The notes under the pieces: generated by a model | What the model was told of the DNA's origin: nothing | Database searches by the model: none | Seen by the model: the letters and a program-made list of their open reading frames with translations, nothing else | Translations under genes and position numbers: made by a program | Assembly (NCBI GenBank): GCA_035487355.1 | Contig: DATHMF010000053.1 | Span: forward strand, 1-56,517 | Direction: 5' to 3' | Length of the DNA: 56,517 nucleotides | From: Terriglobales bacterium | GTDB taxonomy: Bacteria > Acidobacteriota > Terriglobia > Terriglobales > Acidobacteriaceae | Part shown: positions 1-7,733 of the stretch, piece after piece | Position numbering within the stretch: the stretch's first letter is position 1 | Layout: each line of letters opens with the position of its first letter

Positions 1-254
1 GCACGAAAGCCATCAGCCCCTACTCCCCGGCCAACAAGCAAGACACACCAGAAGACAAACCAGATCTAGCCCGGCAAAACACCGTCAGCCCCGAATCCGC
101 CGCCGGTGCAAATCAGCAAACGCCCCAGCGCTATGAACGGACCCTGCACGGAAATTCTCCCTTTCCCCCGTTCACAGTCCCTAAGCCGGAGAATAAAGCC
201 CCGCAGCGAGAAGGCCTACGCCACCCCGACCGGAGTGACATACGTACGCTTTGA
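1..254 (+). CDS. C-terminal fragment of an unidentified protein
   Basis: The frame that begins at base 3 is open from the window edge to a TGA at 252-254, giving about 83 codons with high G/C at third positions, as in nearby genes. The encoded tail is rich in Pro, Gln, Asn and charged residues and looks disordered, with no recognisable domain. It would be the C-terminus of a rightward gene starting outside the window. I cannot name the family. An overlapping frame at 106-342 has poorer codon character and I regard it as a shadow. Confidence 0.4.
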   Translation, partial: TKAISPYSPANKQDTPEDKPDLARQNTVSPESAAGANQQTPQRYERTLHGNSPFPPFTVPKPENKAPQREGLRHPDRSDIRTL

Positions 255-281
255 GAAAAAAAGGCAGATTCAACAGGTTTT

Positions 282-304
282 AAAAAAAGCATTCCCAGGA
301 ATGC
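282..304 (-). terminator. Rho-independent terminator, leftward
   Basis: Arms GCATTCC (289-295) and GGAATGC (298-304) pair perfectly. On the minus strand the hairpin is followed directly by seven T residues (282-288 complement). The orientation fits the end of the leftward cupin transcript, whose stop codon is about 250 bases upstream. Confidence 0.6.
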
Positions 305-433
305 AGGGCCAAAGATTAAGGATGAGGCCCTTCGGTCTTTGAAAATTCATAAGAGCAGTATTCCGCCGCTAGAGCGATTTGTCTATGTGCGCCTCTGCGT
401 TCCTCCGCGTCCTCTGCGGTGAGGCTAACTTTT

Positions 434-461
434 CTGAGTACTGAGTACTGAGTACCGAGTA
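434..461. repeat. 7-bp tandem repeat, four units
   Basis: Four consecutive units CTGAGTA, CTGAGTA, CTGAGTA, CCGAGTA, followed by CTG. The unit resembles the loose CAGT/CTCAG-rich repeats at 15863-15893 and 28909-28931, so it may belong to a dispersed low-complexity family. Confidence 0.8.
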
Positions 462-552
462 CTGTTTTCCAACCAAGCCAGCAAGGGGGGTACCCCCTGA
501 AAACCGGTCCCGCGGTTGAAAGCAGCCAGCTTTCTGAGAACTGAGAACCACT

Positions 553-1047
553 TTAAACCGGGTTTGATTTCTTGTTTTCATCCTGCGGGGAAATGTGGGT
601 CACTGCTCCCGGGCCAACGGCGACGACAAAATATGTTGCAGGGGTGGATCCCGCATTTTTGATTCCGTGCACCTCGTTGGAAGCAACATAGGCAGCCGAG
701 CCTGCTCCGATGACATGGGGCGTGCCGCTTATCGTGATTTCGACCGTTCCCTCCCGAACCAGCCAGAATTCAGAATGAGGATGATGATGAGGCGGATGAG
801 GGGCGCCACCGGGCTCAAGGGTAGTCTCGTGCATTTCAACTTCCTCTCCTGTCGCCAGCTTGCCTTTCACAATCTGCCGGAACTGCGCGCCTTTGCCCTT
901 TTCTACGGGCAGTTGATCAAACGCAATGGCGACGGAAGGCAATGAGGAAGAAGTGGAATCCGATGCGGCCAGAGCATTCGCAGACAAAGCGCTCAGGGCA
1001 AAAGCAGCCGGCAGAAGAGAGCATATTTCACGTCGTGTTGTGGGCAT
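553..1047 (-). CDS. Exported cupin-domain protein
   Basis: A 164-residue protein with an N-terminal export signal (TRREIC then a hydrophobic alanine/leucine stretch to about residue 28); the paired arginines suggest Tat but do not prove it. The rest is a single cupin barrel. Motif 1 is the His cluster HHHPHSEFW with the glutamate, and motif 2 is SNEVHGIKN, together giving the usual three-His/one-Glu metal site. Such small periplasmic cupins bind a divalent metal, but the substrate cannot be told from sequence. It lies downstream of the ilv/lysR genes in the same direction, 123 bases from the lysR stop, and need not be in that operon. Confidence 0.8.
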   Translation of the reverse strand: MPTTRREICSLLPAAFALSALSANALAASDSTSSSLPSVAIAFDQLPVEKGKGAQFRQIVKGKLATGEEVEMHETTLEPGGAPHPPHHHPHSEFWLVREGTVEITISGTPHVIGAGSAAYVASNEVHGIKNAGSTPATYFVVAVGPGAVTHISPQDENKKSNPV

Positions 1048-1170
1048 GTGTACCTCGGGTTATGTTATGAAGATGGGCTTGTTCCTGAGACGGAGCCCGC
1101 TCATAGAGAGCACTCCATCATAGTGCGGGATTATAGGAATTGGCTAGACCGTTTGTCCCAGTTCACAGTC

Positions 1171-2067
1171 TTATTCTGGTTGTTTTGCAGTGAGTTCTTT
1201 GCGGGCGAGCTCCGAAAAGGCAGAAGCTGCATGGGGAAGGCTGCGGTGCTTTTGAGAAATCAAACCTAACTCCCGCGATATCTCGAGCCCCTCGATCTTC
1301 AACAGCCGGACATCCCCCCGCTTCACGTTTTCGCGGGCAAAGGTCGAGCTGATCAATGAAACTCCGAAGCCGGCAGCCACGAAACGTTTAATCATGGTCA
1401 AGCTGGTGAGTTCCATCGTGATATTGAGGTTCTCACGGTAAGGACGCAGGTTTTTTTCGATTAATTTGCGGGTTGATCCCGTTTTAGGAATGATGAGCGG
1501 CTGCTGCGCCAGCTCTTCCATCGTAACCGACCGCTTGTTAAAAAGCGGACTGCCCGGACCAACCATCAGCAGAACTTTATCTTTAAAGAGAGGAACAACG
1601 TGAAGGCTGGGAGACTTGACCGGCAAGGTCACCATGCCAAGATCCAGCGCTCCATCTTCCACTTTTTCTATGACCTTATGGGTAAAGTTCCGGTAAACGC
1701 TGATCCTGATTTTCGGGAACATGCGGTGATACTTCGCGAACACCTTGGGCAGCACGTACAGAAAAGTGCCTTCATTGGCCCCAATGGAAAGAGTACCCAC
1801 CGGAACGCCGTTGCGCTCGGCAATCGCCCGCAGGGAGTTGTGGCGGAGCGCAAGAAGTTGACGGGCATAATCCAGGATCACTTCCCCGGCCGGCGTAAGC
1901 CGCACTGATTTTGCCGTCCGGTCGAAGAGTCTGTGCCCGTACTCCTGCTCCAATTGGCGGATCTGGGCGCTTACCGCCGGTTGCGAGCGCAGGACCTTCT
2001 CCGCTGCGCGGGAAAAACTGCCTAGTTTGGCAACTTCTACAAACGTATTAAGCTGATCAAAATCCAT
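1171..2067 (-). CDS. LysR-family transcriptional regulator
   Basis: A 298-residue LysR-type regulator: N-terminal winged helix-turn-helix (about residues 1-60, with SFSRAAEKVLRSQPAVSAQI as the recognition region) and a C-terminal effector-binding fold. The ATG at 2067 is preferred over an in-frame TTG three codons upstream because LysR proteins normally begin just before the helix reading FDQLNTFVEVA. It follows ilvC by 122 bases on the same strand, at the end of an ilv operon, so an IlvY-like role in sensing a branched-chain intermediate is an inference from position only. Confidence 0.85.
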   Translation of the reverse strand: MDFDQLNTFVEVAKLGSFSRAAEKVLRSQPAVSAQIRQLEQEYGHRLFDRTAKSVRLTPAGEVILDYARQLLALRHNSLRAIAERNGVPVGTLSIGANEGTFLYVLPKVFAKYHRMFPKIRISVYRNFTHKVIEKVEDGALDLGMVTLPVKSPSLHVVPLFKDKVLLMVGPGSPLFNKRSVTMEELAQQPLIIPKTGSTRKLIEKNLRPYRENLNITMELTSLTMIKRFVAAGFGVSLISSTFARENVKRGDVRLLKIEGLEISRELGLISQKHRSLPHAASAFSELARKELTAKQPE

Positions 2068-2163
2068 ATTCTTCAAATCATGCTAACACACGACCGCTGC
2101 GGAGACACTACAGCTTATGCTCGCGGACTCTGAACAGGAATCGCTTCAAAAGCTGAAGCCCCA

Positions 2164-2182
2164 TTTATGAAATATTTATAAA
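2164..2182. promoter_or_regulatory. AT-rich near-palindrome upstream of lysR
   Basis: TTTATGAAATATTTATAAA has 5-base outer arms TTTAT/ATAAA around an AAATATTT core, offset by one base. It sits between the ilvC stop and the lysR start, where a LysR autoregulatory site would be expected, and shares the TTATAA flavour of the palindrome upstream of ilvD. Low-complexity AT sequence makes chance symmetry possible. Confidence 0.3.
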
Positions 2183-2189
2183 ACAAGTT

Positions 2190-3224
2190 CTACGCGGAAA
2201 CCGTGTTGAGTAACTTCCCTTTTTTAACTTTCACCGGGTTCAGGAACGACATCATACCGCGCAGGTCTTCGCCGACGCGCTCAATCTGCTGGTCCTGCTC
2301 CTGATCGCGTTTCTCGTAAAACCATTTGCCGCCGGTCTCATTTTCGGCGATCCACTTTTTGGCAAAGGTGCCATCCTGTATTTCTTTCAACAGTTGCTTC
2401 ATGACCTGCCTCGTCTCCTCGGTGATCAGGCGCGGACCGGCGGTGTAATCTCCGTATTCGGCGGTGTCGCTCACCGAATAACGCATGTAGCTCAGGCCGC
2501 CGCGATACATCAGGTCCACGATCAGCTTGAGTTCATGCATGCATTCGAAGTAAGCAAGCTCAGGTTGGTATCCGGCTTCAACCAGGGTCTCAAATCCGGC
2601 CTTGATGAGATGGCTCACGCCGCCGCAGAGCACGGACTGCTCGCCGAACAGATCGGTCTCGGTTTCCTCTGCGAATGTGGTTTCCAGCACCCCTGCGCGC
2701 GTGCAACCGAGTCCTTTGGCGTAAGACAAGGTCAAGGCGCGGGCATTTCCACTGGGATCCTGATGCACGGCAAAGAGCGCCGGCGTGCCGCTGCCTTCGA
2801 CGTAAAGCTCGCGCACACGGTGTCCGGGAGACTTGGGCGCAACCATACTCACATCAACCTTGGGCGGCGGAGTCACTGTGCCGTAATGGATATTAAAGCC
2901 GTGGGCGAACATCAGCATTTTGCCAGCCGCGAGATGCTGCTCGATTTCCTTTTTGTAGAGCGCTGCCGTTTTTGTGTCGGGCACAAGCAGCATGATGACG
3001 TCGGCCCAGGCGGCGGCTTCCGCGGGCGTTACGACCGTGAATCCATCGGCCTGAGCGCGGGAGCGCGAAGCGCTCGAAGCGGGCAAGCCCACGCGAACTG
3101 AGACGCCGCTATCACGCAGATTCTGTGCGTGCGCGTGGCCCTGGGAGCCGTAGCCGATAATCGCGACCTTCTTCTGCTGAATCAACGCGAGGTCTGCATT
3201 ATTTTCCAAATAGATTTTTGCCAT
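2190..3224 (-). CDS. ilvC: Ketol-acid reductoisomerase (NADP+)
   Basis: A 344-residue class I (short-form) enzyme that converts acetolactate and acetohydroxybutyrate to the dihydroxy acids of valine and isoleucine synthesis. The Rossmann motif [17 protein letters not shown] occupies about residues 24-40. The following loop, with several serines and arginines, fits binding of the NADPH phosphate. The C-terminal all-helical domain carries the Mg2+ ligand region [10 protein letters not shown]. The gene is 31 bases downstream of ilvN and is the last biosynthetic gene of the leftward ilv operon. Confidence 0.97.
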   Translation of the reverse strand: MAKIYLENNADLALIQQKKVAIIGYGSQGHAHAQNLRDSGVSVRVGLPASSASRSRAQADGFTVVTPAEAAAWADVIMLLVPDTKTAALYKKEIEQHLAAGKMLMFAHGFNIHYGTVTPPPKVDVSMVAPKSPGHRVRELYVEGSGTPALFAVHQDPSGNARALTLSYAKGLGCTRAGVLETTFAEETETDLFGEQSVLCGGVSHLIKAGFETLVEAGYQPELAYFECMHELKLIVDLMYRGGLSYMRYSVSDTAEYGDYTAGPRLITEETRQVMKQLLKEIQDGTFAKKWIAENETGGKWFYEKRDQEQDQQIERVGEDLRGMMSFLNPVKVKKGKLLNTVSA

Positions 3225-3255
3225 AATGTCTGTATTTTCTCCAAAAATATTTTAG

Positions 3256-3807
3256 TTAAACCGAACGGGCAATGTTTTGAGTATTGCCTGTCACTGAGTC
3301 ATTGAAAGAAGAAATGGTATTTTGCGATGCCAGCGAACTGCAGCCAGCCATGGCAACGTGCCCGGTGCACACCATCTCCAGAATGCGGTAGGGACGCAGA
3401 ATTTCTACAAACTCATCAATCTTTTCCTTTGTTCCGGTGAACTGCAGGATCAGGGCCTCTGAACCGGCTTCCACAATCTGCGCGCCATGCTTGCCTATAA
3501 TTTCGTGGACGCGCGCTTTCGTCTCAGCGCTTATGGCCACTTTGATCAGAGCCATATCGCGCGAGACGTAGGATTCCGTTATGTTCTGTATGCGCAGAAT
3601 ATTCACGAGCTTGTACAGATTGGCTTCAATGCGCAAGGCGCCGTGTTCATCGGTATCCACCACAATGGTCATACGTGAAACGCCGGGCACCTCGGTGCGT
3701 CCAACCGTCAAGGTCTCGATATTGAATGCGCGCCGGCGGAACAGAATCGCCACGCGCGCCAGCACGCCTGGTTTATCTTCGACGTAAACAACGAATGTGT
3801 TCAGCAT
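3256..3807 (-). CDS. ilvN: Acetolactate synthase small (regulatory) subunit
   Basis: A 183-residue protein with an N-terminal ACT domain (VVYVEDKPGVLARVAILF, about residues 5-22), which binds valine for feedback control, and the second ALS-small domain (EALILQFTGTKEKIDEF). The C-terminal 20 residues beyond the conserved core look like a non-conserved tail. It sits 34 bases after ilvB, the catalytic partner. Bacteria name this gene ilvN or ilvH; the choice here is arbitrary. Confidence 0.95.
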   Translation of the reverse strand: MLNTFVVYVEDKPGVLARVAILFRRRAFNIETLTVGRTEVPGVSRMTIVVDTDEHGALRIEANLYKLVNILRIQNITESYVSRDMALIKVAISAETKARVHEIIGKHGAQIVEAGSEALILQFTGTKEKIDEFVEILRPYRILEMVCTGHVAMAGCSSLASQNTISSFNDSVTGNTQNIARSV

Positions 3808-3841
3808 AACAATCTCTCTATCACTTTCATTTTTACTACCC

Positions 3842-5602
3842 TTACCACTCCATCTCGGTATCGGCGATGGGATTGGGGCGGCGAATCATGTCCTTCAGAT
3901 CGGCGCCGGCCGGGACCATCGGATAAACCGTATCTTCCTGCTCGACGCGGAAGTTAATCAGCATGGGCCCATCATGTTCGCGGGCTTCGCGAATCGCAGG
4001 AATCACGCCTGAACGCTGGGTCACCGTCGCCGCACGAATGCCAAATGCTTCGGCGAGCTTGGCGAAATCAGGATTGACCAAGGGTGATGCCGCGTAGTTA
4101 CGGGAATAAAAGAACTCCTGCCACTGGCGTACCATGCCGAGGTAGCCGTTGTTGATAATGGCAATGTGGACCTTAATTTTTTCCTGGAAGATGGTGGCCA
4201 GTTCGCACATGGTCATCTGAAAGCCGCCGTCTCCGACGATTACCCAGACTTCCGCTTCAGGCCGCGCAACCTTTGCGCCGATTGCGGCCGGCAGGGCGAA
4301 TCCCATCGTGCCCAACCCGCCAGAGGTAATAAGGGAACGCGGAGAGTTGTGGTGATAGTACTGTGCCTCCCACATCTGGTGCTGTCCTACGTCGGTCACC
4401 ACCACCGCGTTGCCGCCGGTCTCGCGCCATAGATCATTGATCACGTGCGCAGCATAGAGGTGGCCGCTATCGGGAAGGTTTTGAATGTCGCGTACCACCG
4501 AATCCCCCCTGAGTTCTTTAATGTGTTGAACCCACTCGGGATGCTTGGGAGTTGACTCCAGCTTGGGTTGCAGCTCACGCAATACTTCCTTGAGATCACC
4601 CACCAGTGCGACATCAACTTTCACGTTCTTGTTGATCTCGGCAGGATCAATCTCAACGTGGATCTTCTTGGCGTTCTTCGCATAGGTGCTGAGGTTGCCG
4701 GTCACGCGATCATCGAAGCGCATGCCCAGGGCAATCAGCAGGTCAGCTTCCTGGATGGCGTTGTTGACCCAGGCCTCGCCATGCATTCCCATCATGCCGA
4801 GATTCAACGGATGCGAAGCCGGAATCCCGCCCAGCCCCAGAAGCGTAACCGCAACTGGTATATCGAGGTGCTCCACCAGCTTGCAAACTTCCTGCGTAGC
4901 GCCCGAAAGGATAATGCCGTGTCCGGCAAGAATAATGGGCCGCTTTGAAGTACGGATCAGTTCAATCGCCTTTTCGTAGTCACGTGCACTGGGAGAAAGA
5001 TCGGGACGATAGCCAGGCAGTTGGGGCGCGGCTGCTTCCCAATCGAAAATACAGGAGCTCTGTTGTGCGTCCTTGGTGATATCAATCAAAACCGGTCCAG
5101 GACGCCCTGACTGCGCGATATAACATGCTTCCCGTACCGTGCGTGCAATATCTTCCGCTCGGGTAACAAGATAGTTGTGCTTGGTGATGGGCAGAGTGAT
5201 ACCGGTGATATCAACTTCCTGAAAGGCATCGCTGCCAATAAACTTGCTGCCTACCTGTCCGGTAATACAAACCACGGGCGAAGAATCGAGCATGGCGGTG
5301 GCAATGCCCGTGACCATGTTCGTCGCACCTGGCCCGGAGGTTGCCATGGCCACGCCAACTTTGCCGCTGGCGCGAGCGAATCCGTCGGCCATGTGGGTTG
5401 CGCCCTGCTCGTGCCGCACCAATATGTGCCGAATGGATGAATGCTTGAGCGCGTCATAGACAGGAAGAATTGCGCCTCCGGGATATCCAAAGACGGTTTG
5501 CACACCTTCCCGCTCCAGCGAGGCCCACAAAATCTGTGCGCCGGTCATCTTGTCGTTGGCAGGAGCTTGCACCTGCGATTGCACGGCTGTTGTTGTGCTC
5601 AT
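3842..5602 (-). CDS. ilvB: Acetolactate synthase large (catalytic) subunit
   Basis: A 586-residue thiamine-diphosphate enzyme making acetolactate from pyruvate. Seen in order: the N-terminal pyrimidine-binding domain with VFGYPGGAILPVYDAL and the conserved glutamate in RHEQGATHMADG; the central domain; and the C-terminal pyrophosphate-binding domain with the metal-binding GDGGFQM...NNGYLGMVRQWQE pattern. The FAD-binding features expected for anabolic AHAS are present. It begins 8 bases after the ilvD stop, so translation is probably coupled. Confidence 0.96.
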   Translation of the reverse strand: MSTTTAVQSQVQAPANDKMTGAQILWASLEREGVQTVFGYPGGAILPVYDALKHSSIRHILVRHEQGATHMADGFARASGKVGVAMATSGPGATNMVTGIATAMLDSSPVVCITGQVGSKFIGSDAFQEVDITGITLPITKHNYLVTRAEDIARTVREACYIAQSGRPGPVLIDITKDAQQSSCIFDWEAAAPQLPGYRPDLSPSARDYEKAIELIRTSKRPIILAGHGIILSGATQEVCKLVEHLDIPVAVTLLGLGGIPASHPLNLGMMGMHGEAWVNNAIQEADLLIALGMRFDDRVTGNLSTYAKNAKKIHVEIDPAEINKNVKVDVALVGDLKEVLRELQPKLESTPKHPEWVQHIKELRGDSVVRDIQNLPDSGHLYAAHVINDLWRETGGNAVVVTDVGQHQMWEAQYYHHNSPRSLITSGGLGTMGFALPAAIGAKVARPEAEVWVIVGDGGFQMTMCELATIFQEKIKVHIAIINNGYLGMVRQWQEFFYSRNYAASPLVNPDFAKLAEAFGIRAATVTQRSGVIPAIREAREHDGPMLINFRVEQEDTVYPMVPAGADLKDMIRRPNPIADTEMEW

Positions 5603-5610
5603 AGCATCCT

Positions 5611-7293
5611 CTATACCGTTACCGCTCCCACAGAAGCTGAAGAGACAGTGCTTGCATACTTGGCGAAAACGCCGGTCGCGAAGCGGGGCTTGGGCGGCTG
5701 CCAGTTGCGCAAACGCTCTTCGATTTCCGAGTCTGAAATTTCCACGGAGAGTTGGCGCTTATCAACATCAAAAACGACGATGTCGCCATCGCGCACGGCA
5801 GCTATAGGTCCGCGGCAGACAGCTTCGGGGGCGACGTGCCCGGCCATAAGACCGCGGGTCGCGCCTGAGAAGCGTCCGTCAGTAAGTAAGGCCACGGATT
5901 CTCCCAGGCCGGCACCTGTCAGTGCCGCAGTAACCGCCAACATCTCTCTCATACCCGGACCGCCGCGCGGACCTTCATTGCGGATGACCAGCACGTCATT
6001 TGGGCGGATCTTGTTTTCTTGCACCGCAGCAAAAGCATCTTCTTCACATTCGAATACGCGCGCGGGGCCGCGATGCTGATGGCGCGTGTGTCCGCTGAGC
6101 TTGACCACGCAACCTTCGGGCGCGAGGTTTCCTTTGAGAATCACCAGACCGCCAGATGCGCTAAGTGGCTTGGAGAGCGGCAGCACAACTTCTTGTCCTT
6201 TATTCTCTTTCGCCTCTTTCGCCTCTTGTGCAAGCGTTCTACCGGTCACTGTCTTACAGCTTCCATTGAGGATTCCTGCTTCGATGAGACGTTGCGCGAC
6301 CAGCCGTGTCCCCCCAGCCTCATAGAGGTCTGTGGCAACAAAGCGTCCGCCAGGTTTTAGGTCTGCAATGAGCGGCACGCGGCGGCTGATGCAGTCGAAG
6401 TCGTTGATGTCGAGCTTCAATCCGATCTCGTGCGCAATCGCCAACAGATGAAGCACAGCGTTGGTCGAACCCGCGCTGGCGGCCACACTGGAGATTGCGT
6501 TTTCCAGTGACTCGCGCGTGATGATGTCGCTGGGAACCACGTTTTCTTTGACCAGCCGGACAACGGTTCTGCCAACAGCTTGCGCGGCCAGATGCTTCTC
6601 GGGAACCATGGCCGGGATTTCGTTGGCGCCCATGGGCGAGATTCCCAAAAATTCACAAGCCATGGACATGGTGTTCGCCGTGAACTGACCACCACAGGCA
6701 CCCGCTCCGGGACAAGCCTGCTGCTCGATCTCACAGAACTCAGCGTCAGACATCGCTCCGCGAGCGTGCGCGCCCACGGCTTCGAAAACATCCTGGATGG
6801 TGACGTTCTTTTCGTGAAATTTGCCAGGCGCTATCGAGCCACCGTACAGCATCACGCCAGGGATGTTCAGCCGCGCCAGCGCCATTACCGTTCCGGGGAT
6901 GGTTTTATCGCATCCGGAAAGGGCCACGATGCCGTCAAAAAGATTGCCGCGCGCTACCAGCTCGATGGAATCTGCAATGACCTCACGGCTCACCAGCGAG
7001 GCGCGCATTCCTTCACTGCCCATAGTGATGCCATCGGAGATGGAGACCGTGTTGAACTCCATGGGGGTCGCGCCGGCCTCGCGAATTCCCTTCTTGATCT
7101 CCTCGGCGAGCTCGCGCAGATGGTAGTTGCAGGGACCAATCTCGGTCCAAGTATTGGCTACACCGATGATGGGCTTGGCCAGATCTTCCGGCGTGAAGCC
7201 GATGGCGCGCAACATTGCCCGGGCCGGCGCACGACTCGGGCCCGCCATAATTGCGGCACTACGCTTGGGGTTTCCGTTGTTCACGTTTATCAC
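5611..7293 (-). CDS. ilvD: Dihydroxy-acid dehydratase
   Basis: A 560-residue iron-sulfur enzyme that dehydrates dihydroxy acids to the 2-keto acids of valine and isoleucine. Cluster cysteines are visible in SGCDKTIPG and CPGAGACGGQF. It is the first gene of the leftward operon ilvD-ilvB-ilvN-ilvC. The start is a GTG at 7293 preceded by a weak GGAT-like site; no better in-frame ATG lies close by, so the exact start is less sure than the identity. Confidence 0.95.
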   Translation of the reverse strand: MINVNNGNPKRSAAIMAGPSRAPARAMLRAIGFTPEDLAKPIIGVANTWTEIGPCNYHLRELAEEIKKGIREAGATPMEFNTVSISDGITMGSEGMRASLVSREVIADSIELVARGNLFDGIVALSGCDKTIPGTVMALARLNIPGVMLYGGSIAPGKFHEKNVTIQDVFEAVGAHARGAMSDAEFCEIEQQACPGAGACGGQFTANTMSMACEFLGISPMGANEIPAMVPEKHLAAQAVGRTVVRLVKENVVPSDIITRESLENAISSVAASAGSTNAVLHLLAIAHEIGLKLDINDFDCISRRVPLIADLKPGGRFVATDLYEAGGTRLVAQRLIEAGILNGSCKTVTGRTLAQEAKEAKENKGQEVVLPLSKPLSASGGLVILKGNLAPEGCVVKLSGHTRHQHRGPARVFECEEDAFAAVQENKIRPNDVLVIRNEGPRGGPGMREMLAVTAALTGAGLGESVALLTDGRFSGATRGLMAGHVAPEAVCRGPIAAVRDGDIVVFDVDKRQLSVEISDSEIEERLRNWQPPKPRFATGVFAKYASTVSSASVGAVTV

Positions 7294-7733
7294 TATCCGT
7301 CATGTTGCCAGTCATGGCTAACTTGTTTGTTTGTAATCAAGAGGCACTTTATTGTGCCCCACCTGGGAACTCTGGTTAATAAGCTGCAAACCTATTTTTA
7401 AACGACTGAGACGTATAAGCCAAGGTTATAATTATTATAACTTTATAAGCAAACGTTTTGATATTTAGTTTATTTATATGAGCTTGGCTCAATAACATGC
7501 ACCTGCATGGAAAAGCGGTATCTGCGCCAGCGAAGTGTTCCGGTAGCGCGCTTTTCATATTTTAATATTTGAAACGATTATTTTTTGTATTGAATTTCAG
7601 GCATACATCGTATACCTTCCTCGGTTTGCGCACTGCAGCAACAAAACTCCCCTGCCCGGGCACAACTAATCATTGCGCTCTGGGTTTGCATCGAATTTGT
7701 ATTGAAATCTTCGAATTTTTCTGAGGTCATTCC
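7294..7733. other. Divergent intergenic region, ilvD / beta-helix gene
   Basis: This AT-rich 440-base region must hold promoters for the leftward ilv operon and the rightward gene at 7734. It contains a perfect palindrome (7425-7441) flanked by two direct TATAAGC copies (about 7414-7420 and 7444-7450). I see no T-box, leader peptide with Ile/Val/Leu runs, or riboswitch signature. A possible ribosome site GAGG precedes the ATG at 7734. Confidence 0.5.
7425..7441. promoter_or_regulatory. Perfect palindrome, candidate LysR operator for ilv operon
   Basis: GTTATAATTATTATAAC has two 8-base arms that pair exactly around one central base, about 150 bases upstream of ilvD. Its T-N11-A spacing is of the kind bound by LysR proteins, and a lysR gene ends the same operon. 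TATAAGC occurs on both sides in the same orientation. Binding by that regulator is inference. Confidence 0.45.

Larger units (their letters stand above)
255..552. other. Intergenic repeat mosaic
   Basis: No gene is supported here. The stretch holds a leftward terminator-like hairpin (282-304) and a run of short repeats. Bases 392-422 are three near-copies of a 9-10 base unit of the form CCTCTGCGT. A 7-base tandem lies at 434-461. A perfect 12-base palindrome GGGGGTACCCCC lies at 486-497. TCTGAGAACTGAGAAC lies at about 533-548. I recall similar strings between genes of other acidobacteria, but copy number cannot be checked from one window. Confidence 0.6.

Noticed and set aside
106..342. 78-residue open frame at the left edge
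   Set aside because: Poor codon character and it overlaps a frame with stronger coding features that runs from the window edge; it crosses the terminator-like hairpin.
7294..7733. Attenuator or leader peptide for the ilv operon
   Set aside because: No short frame with runs of Ile/Val/Leu codons and no terminator/antiterminator pair seen.
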